From positions 38,359,932 through 38,423,931 of the forward strand of contig OZ020593.1 of NCBI GenBank assembly GCA_963971535.1: a stretch of 64,000 nt of DNA, in the 5' to 3' direction. The DNA is from Notolepis coatsorum. Its lineage: Eukaryota > Chordata > Actinopteri > Aulopiformes > Paralepididae. The position numbers and the translations under genes were made by a program. Below, in pieces: positions 11,929-22,735 of the stretch; the stretch's first letter is position 1, and each line of letters starts with the position of its first letter. The notes beneath the pieces were generated by a model. That model made no database searches. It was not told the origin of the DNA and saw only the letters and a program-made list of their open reading frames with translations.

Positions 11929-12746
11929 CCACCGTTCCAAGGGAGTTTTGAGAACGAAAACCCCCTTTGAGCGTTGCCGCTAGGAAAACGAAAATGCCTG
12001 CTAAAACGCCATTGCTCTTTTTTTTCTTTTTTTTTTCTTTTTTTTTTAGTGTTTATCGCTTTTCTGGTCAAGCATGACCGACAGAAACAGGTTGAAATGG
12101 GATGTAGAGCAGGGGAAGACATTCTGAGAAATGACGGCGGGTCCGGGAATCGAACTCGTGTCCCCCAGATCCGTGACGAGCACGGTTCTCCCCGACGCAG
12201 AAATAGCGCCGAGATATGCGGTGAGCTACGGGAGCTCCCTCCAACGGCGTTGCCTTTTAACTTGGACATGCAAACGAAATAATTCGAAAATACAACGTTG
12301 CTGTTTTCCCTGAGTGTAACCAAGGCCTGAGCCTCGAGAGTCAAGGCATCACCCTTTCTGTCATTAAAACCATTCAGAGCGCTTGTGCCCCTCCCACTAT
12401 CACTGTTTACACAGGGAAGTGGCTCTCCTTCCAATTCTGGTGCAAGGCCAGGTTTCTGGACCCAATTTCCTATCCTTTGGAATCGGTCCTTATCTTTCTC
12501 TAGTCTCTGTTAGACAAACTTCTCAAATGTGAAAGTCTATGCATTCCCTATCTCTGTCTGTCACCAGGGTTTTGGCGATAAGCCTCTCTTCAGCCATCCT
12601 CTGGTTAAGTCTTTTTTGCAAGGCGCTAGGTGCCTTAAACCCATCAAGCGGAGTTTAACACCTCAACCGGACCTCATTGGTACTTCAGAATGTCTGATGG
12701 AGGAACCTTTGAGCCTCTGGAACAGGCTCCCTTGAGTCAGTTGTCT
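11929..12746 (+). pseudogene. DIRS tyrosine recombinase, N-terminal part
   Basis: The + strand reads PPTITVYTGKWLSFQFWCKA, then LDPISYP, SVLIFL and SLLDK, and after a frameshift VKVYAF, VCHQGFGDKP and KSFLQGARCL. This matches the N-terminal SAM-like domain of DIRS tyrosine recombinases. A family B SINE splits the segment at 12007-12233. A second, SINE-free copy of the same segment is at 47905-48231. The long minus-strand open frame over this stretch is a shadow. Confidence 0.72.
12007..12233 (-). mobile_element. tRNA-derived SINE (family B), reverse
   Basis: A poly-T start precedes the reverse-complement family B body (GGAATCGAACTCGTGT, GAGCTACGGGAGCTCC). In the copy at 47978-48010 the flanking sequence runs straight on (CTAAAACGGCGTTGCC). 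Here it is split into AACGCCATTGCT before and AACGGCGTTGCC after the SINE, a diverged TSD of about 12 bp. The other copy is therefore the empty site. Confidence 0.85.
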
Positions 12747-12808
12747 TTTTTTCTTCTTCTCATTTGCTCCCATCCCACAATTTAGTCGTTATGCAAATTT
12801 TTCGGTCG
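12747..12808 (-). mobile_element. Short SINE A tail remnant
   Basis: The T-rich start, CTCCCATCCCA and TTATGCAAATTT match the reverse-strand tail of SINE A copies such as the one at 62178. It is cut off by the hAT insertion that follows. Confidence 0.45.
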
Positions 12809-12816
12809 CTTAGATC

Positions 12817-13623
12817 CAGGGACGCGGGAAGTCCGCGGGAAGTGGGGGTGCTGAGATATCGATCGTTTTTGATTATTTTTTTTTATATATATATATATAT
12901 ATATATTTTTTTATAAAATATATATATTATATAATTATACTTGTAGTTGTATTGTCTGCGAGACATCGCCACCACGCAACACGTCAAAATGCTCGCTATC
13001 TGCAAACAGCTCCACTGTCTGTCACGTCATAACCAACACTCTCGTTCACTAGAGGATACCGCTGCCCAACTCCGCGCTCTGAGCGTGCGAGACAAACAAT
13101 GTAACCGTTCTGATGCACACATCACAGCCCAGCTTACCCCACCTGGCTGTTGCGCCCTCCCTCTGCAATTCGTTCCCCGCATACATGATCGCCGACATGC
13201 AAAAGGTCTTCGACCACCCTCCCGGGGGCTCGGATAGTTCTGCTGGCTTGTTCATATATTCCTTTACTGCGAATTCAGCGTCCCAAAACTAATCCCAGGG
13301 CGCAGCCGCTGTGTCTATTTTTTTTACCAACGGATTTCCAGTTCCGCGTTGACGCTTCCAGGCCGCGTCTATTCGAATCCCAACCGGTTCATGTGTCGGC
13401 TACACGCTGTTAATAACACTGCATTATCGAGACAGCGCCCCTATGACGATCTGAATGAATTCCAAGAGTAGGGTAAATCTGCAGTGCCCCTCCGGTCTGT
13501 GACATGAGTAGCCTCGGTTACAAATTTGGAATAAAATCCAAAACAACCTTGCAGTTGCAGTTACACTCCCATCCAGCAGGGGGTGCTGCAGCCCCTGCCG
13601 CACCCCCCCTTCCTGCGTCCTTG
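12817..13623. mobile_element. Non-autonomous hAT element, 807 bp
   Basis: The left end CAGGGACGCGGGAAGT and right end CCTTCCTGCGTCCTTG are inverted (CARGGACGCRGGAAG). The perfect 8-bp duplication CTTAGATC lies at 12809-12816 and 13624-13631. The interior contains an AT dinucleotide tract (about 12883-12935) and no transposase. It disrupts the recombinase part of the DIRS element. Confidence 0.92.
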
Positions 13624-13631
13624 CTTAGATC

Positions 13632-14110
13632 TCTACATTACCCACACTAGACGAAAAAAAGAGAGAGGTGAGGGTTAGTTTCAAGTTTCAAGTTTCTTTA
13701 ATAGTTGTCATACAGAAGTACAGAATACTTTTATACAAAATGCTTACTGTTACGCTCCAGCAAACAATTAACAAAGCTACAGGGGAGAAAACGAGGGTTA
13801 GGTTACCAGCCGGTAGATACAATACGCGCATCCAACAAAACGAGGTTTTCAACGAGAAGTCAAAATTCTCAAATGCAATCTCAATACGCAGGAATAGACT
13901 AAATAGTCAAGAAAAGGTAACAACGCAAACCTACTGTTCCAGGCAGAACGAACTTGCGCTGTCCTCAGGGCTGGTCAAACGTTTATACTCCCCTCCGTCA
14001 CTGGGAAAGAGACAGGAGCCTCTGATTGTAGATTCGCAGCCGGTGTGGAACGAGCGCGTCTAGGGAAGCGTGCGTGTCGGGACTGAGCGACAGCGCCACG
14101 TGACCTCTGG
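13632..14110. other. Unidentified repeat-like insertion in DIRS
   Basis: This separates the two halves of the recombinase. It contains TTTCAAGTTTCAAGTTTCTT, reminiscent of LINE/SINE 3' tails. A 131-residue open frame (13668-14063) shows no known domain. Its class was not determined. Confidence 0.4.
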
Positions 14111-15165
14111 GGGGAGCTATCAGGCTGAGGCACCTGTTCAGACGCAGTCCTCATAACACTAACCCTGCCTTCATCCCCAAGAACATTAGGAGCTCTTTGT
14201 GCTCCAGAGATATTATTCTTAAGCCTCCCTATCTTCCTCCCCATTCTGATAATAGGGAGAGGAACATGCATCTGCTATACCCTATCTATGCTCTCTCCAT
14301 CTATATGTGGTGCACGGCTGACTTGAGATCCACTCTGCAACTGCTTGTGTGTCATGGTGAGTCAGCCAGAGACCGTGCTTTATCCAAACAACATCTGTCG
14401 CATTGGCTGTGTGAGGGTATCGCTCAGTGTTTTTTTTTTTTTTTATCCACTTTTTCTCCCATTTTTCTATATTTTCTCCCATCCCAATTTCGTATCATCC
14501 AATTCAACCCTCCCCTGTCACGAACGCTGTTTCTTGCCTCCCACAAGCCGGCTGCAATGTGGACTAAGTCATACATAGCACAAGTCCCCTCCGGTACTTG
14601 AGGTAACAGCAGTCGCATCTTTTCACCTGCGCAGCTCGATCTCTCAGTGGCGAGGAGTAACGCGTGGGAGGCTCACGCTGCCCCCGACACTTCCTGATTC
14701 TACTGCGCAGGCGCACCAACCGACCTGTAGGAGTCGCTGTCCACAACGCCCGATCCCCACCCATCAGTTTCCCACCCCCTAATACGGCCAATGTGTATTA
14801 GTATGAACGACCAGCTAAACTGAAAGCAATGTGGAGCGCTGGGCTCGAACAGGCGAGCCCAGCGTCTCTGCATTCGTGGCGAGCGCCTTGCCCACTACGC
14901 CACGTAGCCGCCCGCAGGTATCGCTCAGTGTTATGGCCAAGCCGGTCAGACTCCACAGGTCGGTGTCAGAGCCCACTCCATGCATGGAGTATCTGCCTCC
15001 TCTGCTCTCCTCAAATGGGTTTCAGTGGAAGACATCTGCGCGGCAGCTTCTTGGTCCTCCCCTTGCCCTTTTATCAGGTTTTATCAGCTGGACATGTCAG
15101 ATAATTATCTCTCTCTGTTCTCAGCTCGGAGGCCCCTCATCTTTCTAGCTCTATCTAGATTGTAA
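14110..15165 (+). pseudogene. DIRS tyrosine recombinase, catalytic part, split by a SINE
   Basis: Before the SINE the frame reads LNPAFIPKN, RDIILKPPYLP and RALSKQHLSHWLCEGIAQ. After it, the frame resumes with GVRAHSMHGVSASSALLKW, VSVEDICAAASWSS and FIRFYQLD. This is the C-terminal catalytic region of DIRS recombinases, with the nucleophile tyrosine visible in RFYQLD. The conserved HxxR motif reads HSMH, so the catalytic arginine is lost. With frameshifts upstream and the SINE in the middle, the enzyme cannot work. Confidence 0.78.
14432..14916 (-). mobile_element. tRNA-derived SINE (family A), reverse
   Basis: A T-run begins it and the tRNA-like head ends it. The perfect 16-bp duplication GGTATCGCTCAGTGTT lies at 14416-14431 and 14917-14932. 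It splits the DIRS recombinase coding sequence; joining the flanks restores the reading direction. Confidence 0.93.
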
Positions 15166-15450
15166 GGTTTCCCAGCTCCTTCCCCAGTGGGGTTTTCTCA
15201 TGCTTGTTTTATGCCTGTCTTCTTCCCTTTGTGGTTACAATGGCTATCACGTTTTTATGATCTGAGGACCCCAGACCCTCTGTGAGCTATGTTATAACCT
15301 CTGTTTTTTAGTCTGTTTTTCTCTTAGCATTCTTTATTGGCTTTGCTGGTCAACCATTCTCTTTTGTCTTTCATTAGGTTGGATATATGACTGGTGCGTT
15401 TTTACGTACTGAGGACCCCAGACCTCCGGTTATTTTGATATAACCTATTC

Positions 15451-16955
15451 TGCCAGGATCTTTTCTCTTTCTTTTTTTCTCTTAACCTTCTGCGGTTCAC
15501 GGACCTGCCGGCAGGTCAGGCTGACTCATGTTACTATTTTTAGAACAGCTCCATGGTGCTGCATGCTATTTGCACACCTTTTTTGTTAGCAACCTTACTT
15601 TTGTAGCTTTCCAAATAGCCACCTGGTGTGATCCTAGCCCTTCCAGAAGCTCTGTAATCCATCATGGAAAAGAAATGTCATTTTGGAGACTTTATAAAAC
15701 TAATAAATCCAACTGTGAGTGTCTTCTATGATAATTTATCCATATATGCAACTCTACTCTACTAGGGGTGTGACCTGTGTCTGTGTTTGATTGGTTAGTC
15801 TGTCGACAAATCAGAGGCCATGTTGCTTGTTGCCAAGCAGATTGATATGGAAATGCATAATAGAGACTCACCTCACCTCATTTAGGCTCAAGTGTCAAAT
15901 TGTATTATAAATATTTGAATAAAAAAAAAGACTGCATGCAACCCAACTGATGAGTAGAATAACTTGAGCATAATACACAATGTGTAGATTCTCCTTTGTG
16001 CATTTTGATATTATTGTTGTAACATGATATACAATGTGCATAGGAATTGTTATTCCATTTGTACCATAGAATTATGTTTTTATTTTTTACACATTTTATG
16101 TGTGCAAATAATTAAAAAGAATAATAAAAAGAAAATTATTTCATTGTATTTTTTTTCATATGATTTTTTTATTTGTATCTTTATTTATTTTATTGACATA
16201 TACAAAAAGCATGACAATAAAGGTGCATTCTGGGATCCCTCCTTCCATTTGACAACCAACCCAAGACAAAGAGGAGGGCCACTGACCACAAGGAGGAGGG
16301 TCACTGACCTTGACCTTGACCTGGAGGGCCACTGATTTTGACAAAACATAGCAACTATGGGAAAAGTAACTTTTTGGACACAAAACGTATATGGCTTGAA
16401 AAAATCGAAATAGTTTTAAACCTGTAGCAGGTGAAAGGGTGAACCCGTAGCACCTTGTTATGCCCTGATGAAGACCAGCTGGTCGGAAAAAAATTATGTA
16501 GCCATGCCCTAATAAAGGCTTTTACACTTTTTAAGTGTCTGGGATCCAGTCTGGTTCCAGTTGTCTTTTTCCAAAGACCCAAGAGCACCTGATGATTTTT
16601 TTGTGTGAAAACATTGTACTCACTAGAGCGCCTAGTTGAAATCTGAGATAACATCTTACAATTTGAGATAACATCTTACCCCCCCCTGATTCCCAAGACT
16701 TGGGAGAACACATTTCTGAAGCCAAAGAGCTTGTTCATTATTGTTCTGTATGTTTTTTGAACAAAGTTCTGTGAGATCCCATTTCTGTTTCGTTTTTGTG
16801 TGACTGTAGCATAGATATACTGTATCTGATATATGGAAGCCCAGGTTGTCCTGAAAAAAAAGATGTATATCACTTAATTTTGCAATACTGGGTTGAGGTT
16901 ATACATGCATTATTACACAATTAAACCAGGCAAACCTAAAATAGGAAGACATGGC
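15451..16955. other. AT-rich anonymous DNA
   Basis: No domain or terminal repeat recognised. A segment at about 16440-16530 (TGATGAAGACCAGCTGGTCG, then AATAAAGGC) resembles the 3' flank of some retroelements, but this is weak. Confidence 0.45.
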
Positions 16956-17479
16956 TTAGAGCCCAGTTCATTCCCATTAGAGCCCAGCTCCTTCCCCTTA
17001 GAGCCCAGCTCCTTCCCCTTAGAGCACAGCTCCTTCCCATTAGAGCCCAGCTCCTTCCCATTAGAGCCCAGCTCCAGCATCTTCCCATTAGAGCCCAGCT
17101 CCAGCATCTTCCCATTAGAGCCCAGCTCCAGCATCTTCCCATTAGAGCCCAGCTCCTTCCCCTTAGAGCCCAGCTCCTTCCCATTAGAGCCCAGCTCCTT
17201 CCCATTAGAGCCCAGCTCCAACTCCTTCCCCTTAGAGCCCAGCTCCTTCCCATTAGAGCCCAGCTCCAACTCCTTCCCCTTAGAGCCCAGCTCCTTCCCA
17301 TTAGAGCCTAGCTCCAACTCATTCCCCTTAGAGCCCAGCTCCTTCCCATTAGAGCCCAGCTCCAGCATCTTCCCATTAGAGCCCAGCTCCAGCTCCTTCC
17401 CATTAGAGCCCAGCTCCAGCTCCTTCCCATTAGAGCCCAGCTCCTTCCCCTTAGAGCCAAACTCCTTCCCCTTAGAGCC
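16956..17479. repeat. 21/27-bp minisatellite, open in frame on both strands
   Basis: About 23 units are built on AGAGCCCAGCTCCTTCCCAT. A basic 21-bp unit is interspersed with 27-bp units carrying an extra AGCATC, AACTCC or AGCTCC. Because 21 and 27 are both multiples of three, the + strand stays open and encodes LEPSSFP/LEPSSSIFP repeats. The minus strand is open too, with SNGKELG repeats. No splice signal, start context or non-repetitive domain supports a real protein. The array ends exactly where an LTR-like TGTAACA begins. Confidence 0.85.
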
Positions 17480-18076
17480 TGTAACATTTGGGGTTCGCTC
17501 TCCTCAGGGAGAAAACATCTAGCGTTACCTGGTGGGTAATTGCCCTGTCTACCTGTCCTAATTACACTAATTGGTAACTGGTGTGACTCGTTAAATGTCT
17601 CCTTATATTCTCTCCTGTGTCACACAAACACCGCCAGTCGATCACTGAAACTGTCCGTGAGTATACCTACATGTTTAGTCTTATCGCTCTTTGCCACGGA
17701 GGATAAGTTTGTTCGCGATGTGTTTGAATTGCCATGCCACTTTGAGTGCCGATTGAATTTCGTTGTTGAGAGATTATCTTATCGTGTGTATATGCAGCAC
17801 AGTCATTTGATGTATTACTATTTAGCGTGTTTTGGATACCTTGCTTTCTCCCCTTTGTTTTCCCCGATTACTGTGTTGAGTACCCGATGTATTGTGAATC
17901 ATATTCAGCATGTTTTGGAGACGGAGATTTCTCCCCTTTTGTTTATCACCATCGTATGCGTGTTCATTCAGCTACTCTAATTAAGACGTAGTGCTTTATT
18001 TGAAAATCAACATCTGTCTCTCGTAGTATCTGTTCTGCACTGCACCTGGGTCCAACACGCCTACCATACCGTAACA
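17480..18076 (+). mobile_element. Possible 5' LTR of the gypsy element
   Basis: The segment starts TGTAACATTTGGGG, ends ACCGTAACA and stands directly upstream of the gag-like region. It therefore has the TG...CA ends and position of an LTR. Its sequence and length (597 bp) do not match the 440-bp LTR at 21696-22135 apart from the TGTAAC/GTAACA ends. It could be the LTR of a different family or a chance match. Confidence 0.35.
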
Positions 18077-18090
18077 GATCGACTGACCAT

Positions 18091-19380
18091 TATGGATCCA
18101 GCTGAGGCAGAGCTGAGGCAGAGCAGATTCGAGCGGTGCTGACAACCCAGGGGGCTAAAGTAGCCTACCAGGAGCACACCGAGAAGGCAATAATAGCCGA
18201 TATCAAGCACCTGACCTCCGCCATTACCAGTCTGTTGAAGGCCCAGGGCAACCACACGTCACCAGCGGCGACGACAGCAGTAGGAGCGGTGTCTCCTCCA
18301 ACGCCGATGACCACTCGGGAGCCCCGGCTTCCTCCTCCAGAGCGCTACAATGGAGGTCCAGAGGGATGCAGGGATTTTGTCACCCAATGCTCCTACAACC
18401 CAATGCTTTGTCTACAACCTCTGACCTTCCCCACCGAGTAGTCCCGAGTGGCCTACATCATCACCCTGTTGACGGGCTGTGCCCTTTCCTGCGCCACAGC
18501 AGAGTGGGAGAGCCAGTCACCTGCGCTGCGTGCACCGACGTTATAACATTCACCCGGGAGTTACGCAAGATTTTCGACACCTCCCGGGTGATATCGGTGT
18601 ACGAAGCCGGCCGACAGCTCACAACGTGTCGATAGGGGAATCGCTCGGTGGCTGACTATGTCATTGAGTTTCGCACCGTAGCTAAGGAGGCGGGTTGGGA
18701 GGAGAGAGCCGTAGTCGCTCTCTTTGCTCAGGGGCTCTCGGAGAGAATGAAAGACGAACTCACTCTCCGGGAGCTCCCGGAGCAGCTAGACAGTATTGTG
18801 GAGCTCTTGGTGCGAGTGGACAATCGACGCCGAGAGCGATCACGGGAGAGCGGCTCGTTACGGGTACTCCATCAACCTCCTCCTAGCAATGCGGACGCTT
18901 TACCGGGGAGTTAAGAAGAATATTCTACACTTCCAGAGTAATTTCGATTTACGAAGCCGGTGGGCGGCTTACCGCTTGCCGGCAAGGCCTCCGCACGGTG
19001 GCAGATTACGCCATTGATTTTTGCATTTTTGCCCGGGAGGCGGCCTGGCCCGAGATTCCCTGTTGTGTGTTGTTTGTCCAGGGGCTCTCGGCTCGAATGA
19101 AAGATGAGCTGTCCATTTGCGAGTTGCCAGAGCGGCTGGATGGCATCATAAATCTGGCCATCAGAATGGACAATCGGTACCGGGAGAGGGAACGTGAGAG
19201 AGGAACAGCGTCATAGGTACGATTCCCTTCTTCTTCCGGTGTCGATCTCATCCCGCAGTACACAGGTGAACCACTGGGTGACGAGCCCATGCAGCTGGGA
19301 GCGCTGTCGCTGTCTGACGCCGAGAGACGGCGATACATCGAGCAGAAGCGCTGCTTCCAGTGTGGGAGGACCGTCATCGT
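18091..19380 (+). pseudogene. Gypsy gag remnant with duplicated capsid segment
   Basis: It begins MDPAEAE, as vertebrate gypsy gags often do. Broken frames include PPPERYNGGPEGCRDFVTQC, FTRELRKIFD and the capsid-like run VADYVIEFRTVAKEAGWEE...GLSERMKDEL (18648-18830). A second, diverged version of that run lies at 18995-19200 (ADYAIDFCIFAREAAW...GLSARMKDEL), a direct internal duplication. Near 19345 KRCFQCGR looks like the start of a zinc knuckle. No intact frame spans the region. Confidence 0.75.
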
Positions 19381-19439
19381 TTTGGCAGCTGTCGGGCGGT
19401 GTCGGGAAACGGGGGGGCTCGCTAAGTTCGGGAGAGACG

Positions 19440-20156
19440 TTAGCAGGTGGGCTTTTTTCTCCTTTCACCCATGATTCACGCACGTTTTTTGAGGTCACTG
19501 TGGGTTGTGGGAAATCTTTCAGGAAGACCAGGGCATTGGTGGATTCAAGGGCAGCGGGGAATTTAATACATGTGGGGTTGACTAAGGAGTGGGGTATTTC
19601 CTTGGAGACATTGAAGGTGCCTATTCCAGTCCAATTGTTGGATGGACAGCCACTGGGTGATGGGATCATTACCCAACAAACGGCGCAGTTGCGCATTCAG
19701 GTGGCTGGTGGTGGGTGGGAATGGGTACAATTTGACGTCATTATGTCTCCTCACTGTATAATTGTATTGGGTCACCCCTGGTTAGCCGAACGCAATCCTG
19801 ACATTAATTGGGCCACGGGTGAACTCTCAATGGGGAGCGGCGTCAAGTCGGTCTCCGGCGAGAGTTTACCCGCCCCTTCTTCCTCTTCTTTTTTGTCTCC
19901 CTCTTCTCTCTCCAGGATGGTGGTGAGCGTTGCAGACTCTGTCATACCTCCTAATCCCGATTTAGTAGGCGTGCCTGAGATCTATTTGGACCTGGCGGAC
20001 GTTTTTAGTAAGACGCATGCTAAAGCACTACCGCCTCATAGGTCATACGACTGCCCCATTAATCTTCTACCCGGTACCTCTCCACTCCGTGGGCGTATGG
20101 TCTCCCTCTCTCACCCCGAGACAGTGTCTATGAACACTTACATTCAGGAGGCATAA
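19440..20156 (+). pseudogene. Gypsy aspartic protease region
   Basis: The frame reads FFEVTVGCGKSF, then ALVDSRAAGN. The retropepsin active-site triad normally reads DSG or DTG at this place, so the glycine is replaced by arginine. HCIIVLGHPWL and NPDINW follow, typical of the protease C-terminus in this group. The linker to RT (LADVFSKTHAKALPPHRSYD) is present, then a stop at 20154-20156 breaks the frame before RT. Confidence 0.75.
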
Positions 20157-20241
20157 CTCGCGGGGCATATTCGTCCGTCTACATCCCCTGCCGGCGCTGG
20201 GTTCTTTTTTACAGCAGCGACCGTGCATTGATTATAGGGGA

Positions 20242-21516
20242 TTGAACAACGTTTCCATTAAGAACCGCTACCCTCTGCCTCTCATGGACACCGCCTTTGA
20301 GTGCTTACATGGGGCACAGGTCTTTTCTAAAGTTGACTTACGTAATGCATACAACTTGGTCAGGATTAGAGAGGGAGACGAGTGGAAGACTGCATTTAAT
20401 ACGCCCAATGGGCATTATGAGTATTTAGTCATGCCTTTTGGTTTAGCTAATGCTCCGGCAGTCTTCCAAGCCCTGGTTAACGACGTGCTGTGGGATTTAA
20501 TTGGGGTGTCAGTTTTTATGTACTTAGATGACATCCTAATTTTTTCTCGCGATATGGTGCAACACCAACTGCATGTTCGTGAGGTGCTTCACCGTCTCCT
20601 TAAGCATCAGCTATTTGTCAAGGCAGAGAAGTGTGTGTTTCACACTGACACCGTTTCCTTCCTGGGCTTTGTGTTGACGAAGGGTGATCTTCGCATGGAT
20701 CCAGCCAAGGTGAGTGCAGTCTTGGATTGGCCACGGCCTTCGTCGCTCAAGGAGTTACAGCGTTTTTTGGGCTTTGCATATTTTTACAGCCGTTTTATTC
20801 GCCATTTTAGCGCCTTAGCCAATCCTTTAACAACTCTCACTAAGTCCTCTCTCCCTGGCTTTGAATGGTCGCCTAGGGCAGAGTCGGCCTTCTGTGACCT
20901 CAAACGTCGATTTACCTCCAACCCTGTACTAATCCGCCACGATGCAGAGACTCCGTTCATAGTGGAGGTGGATGCCTCTGACATCGCGGTAGGAGGGGTG
21001 ATCTCTCAGAGATGTTTAAAGGAAGGTAAGGTGCATCCTTGCGCTTTTTTTTCACGCCGGCTGTCTTCGGCCGAGCGTAACTACGACGTGGGTAATCGGG
21101 AGTTGTTGGCGATCAAGTTGGCACTGGAGGAATGGAGACATTGGTTAGAGGGGGCAGCACATCCTTTCATTGTTTGGACTGATCATAAGAACTTGGCTTA
21201 CATCCAAGGGGCTAAACGCCTTAATGCTCGCCAGGCCAGGTGGGCGTTATTCTTCACTCTATTTCGATTTTCCATCTCCTATCGGCCCGGTTCCAAGAAC
21301 GTCAAACCTGACGCTCTGTCACGCCAGTTTGACCTTCCGGGCCGGGAGGAGAAGCCCCACCCTATGCGGCTTCCGGCCTCTATGAGGGTTCATCCGATGT
21401 TTCATGTGTCCCTGTTGAAGCCATTCCTCTCATCGCCCTTGTCCCGCCACTTCCTGCGGTCCCTCCGCCTCGCATTATTGATGGTCAGTCTGTCTACATG
21501 GTGCGGAGGATCCTGA
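20242..21516 (+). pseudogene. Gypsy reverse transcriptase-RNase H, integrase deleted
   Basis: A 424-residue open frame. RT motifs are in order: VDLRNAY (31-37), MPFGLANAP (64-72) and the catalytic YLDD (94-97). The RNase H acidic residues are present: D244 in VDASD, E287 in [10 protein letters not shown]314 in VWTDHKN and D357 in DALSRQ. These two domains look intact, but the frame lacks the RT start, which lies upstream beyond stops. After residue 360 the sequence jumps to [15 protein letters not shown], a motif found near the end of pol in this group, so the whole integrase core has been deleted. Any product would lack integrase. Confidence 0.9.
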
Positions 21517-21695
21517 GTTGTAGGCGGGGGGTAGGGGGTTTCAGTTCTTGGTGGATTGGGAGGGGTACGGGGTAGAAGAGCGTTCTTGGGTGCCTTAAAG
21601 GGATATCTTAGATCCCAGCCTGATCGATGATTTCCGGCGGCTGCATCCCGAGGCCCCTAGGTGAACGTCTGGTGCCGTTCGTCGGGGGGAGGTAC

Positions 21696-22135
21696 TGTAA
21701 CGTTCTGGGTTCTCTGGTCTTGTTAGACCTGAGAATCCTGCTACCATTCTGACATCTGTCACTTTCCCTCTGTAATTGCCTTATTGACTGTCACCTATGA
21801 TTGGCTGTCACTCTGTGGTACGTGTGGAATGTTGGGAATGCTGATCTTAAATAACTCCTGTTCTCTTCTGTTCCTCGTCGGCTCTTCACGCTTCTCAGAC
21901 CCAGTATGCAACGGTACCAGGACAAGTGCTGCTGTACTTGTACCCTGTCTGTATCCTATTATTTAGTTTCTATTTGTTTTGCTATGCTCTCAGTTGACGT
22001 CCTGCGTCTTTCTGTTTACCTGACTGCTCTGGAGTTCTCCTATTAAAGAGGATACACTTTGTGAAGAGCAATACCACCTCTCCGTCTCCTTATTTGCCAC
22101 CACCACTGGAACTCTAAATCTCTTACCTTGTAACA
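21696..22135 (+). mobile_element. 3' LTR of the gypsy element
   Basis: Starts TGTAACGTTCTGGG directly after the purine-rich tract and ends CCTTGTAACA (TG...CA). It contains the AAATAACTC region and CCTATTAAAGAGG, which may hold transcription signals. Immediately after it comes a fragment of a second gypsy element. Confidence 0.7.
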
Positions 22136-22136
22136 C

Positions 22137-22735
22137 AATTTGGTGAGGATTAGGGAGAGGGATTAGTGGAAGACTGCCTTCAACACACCCAATGGCCACT
22201 ATGACTATTTGGTCATGCCCTTTGGCCTGGCCAATGCACCCGCAGTCTTCCAGGCACTGGTGAATGACGTGCTGCGGGACTTGATAGGGATGTCAGTCTT
22301 CGTATACCTGGATGACATCCTTATCTTTTCCAAGGATATGACACAGCACCAACAGCATGTTCGTCAGGTTCTCCAGTGCCTCTTCCAACACCAGCTTTTT
22401 GTCAAAGCTGAGAAATGTGTGTTTCACGTCGACACAGTGTCATTCTGGGTGTTTATTTTAACAAGGGGGGATATACGCATAGATCCAGCCAAAGTGAGTG
22501 CAGGCCCTGTCCGTCCTCACTTAAACAGCTACAGCGTTTCCTTGGGTTTGCTAACTTTTACAGGTGGTTTATCCGTAATTTTAGCGCCCTAGCTGCCCCT
22601 TTAACAGCCCTCACGGCTTCACTGTCGGCATTTGCCTGGTCTCCACAGACAGAGAACGCCTTCCACGACCTCAAACACTGCTTCACCTCTGCCCCTGTCT
22701 TAGTCCACCCAGACTCGGAGGTTCCATTTCACTCC
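22137..22735 (+). pseudogene. Second gypsy RT fragment
   Basis: A related but distinct copy of the RT region. It reads [38 protein letters not shown] and [16 protein letters not shown], then shifts frame and ends within RNase H near [11 protein letters not shown]. It starts exactly at the end of the LTR and is cut at its 3' end by a fold-back element. Confidence 0.88.

Larger units (their letters stand above)
8143..15450 (+). mobile_element. Degenerate DIRS-type retrotransposon
   Basis: Three DIRS modules occur in the family's order on the + strand. A gag-like region (8169-9650) comes first, then reverse transcriptase/RNase H (about 10020-11400), then a tyrosine recombinase in three pieces (12270-12746, 14110-14431, 14917-15165). 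DIRS elements integrate with a tyrosine recombinase rather than a DDE integrase. All reading frames carry stops and shifts. Interruptions are SINEs at 8372, 10165, 12007 and 14432, a hAT element at 12817-13623 and unidentified sequence at 11404-11921 and 13632-14110. After the recombinase, a non-coding 3' region with two similar blocks (GAGGACCCCAGACC at about 15264 and 15412) runs to about 15450. The outer ends are approximate. Confidence 0.82.
18091..21695 (+). mobile_element. Decayed Ty3/gypsy LTR retrotransposon, internal region
   Basis: Gag, protease, reverse transcriptase and RNase H follow in Ty3/gypsy order, then a short stretch from the end of pol, then a purine-rich tract (CGGGGGGAGG, about 21683-21692) just before the 3' LTR. 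The integrase zinc finger and catalytic core are missing. Gag carries an internal duplication and several stops and shifts. The element is non-functional. Confidence 0.88.

Noticed and set aside
11922-12434. 170-residue minus-strand frame, similar to one at 47818-48366
   Set aside because: Shared because both are copies of the DIRS recombinase segment; the meaningful reading is the + strand.
16893-17522. 209-residue repeat protein
   Set aside because: Open frame follows from 21/27-bp units and is open on both strands; kept only as a minisatellite.
17540-17980. 146-residue open frame
   Set aside because: Lies in the LTR-like region, has no known motif, and codon content looks random.
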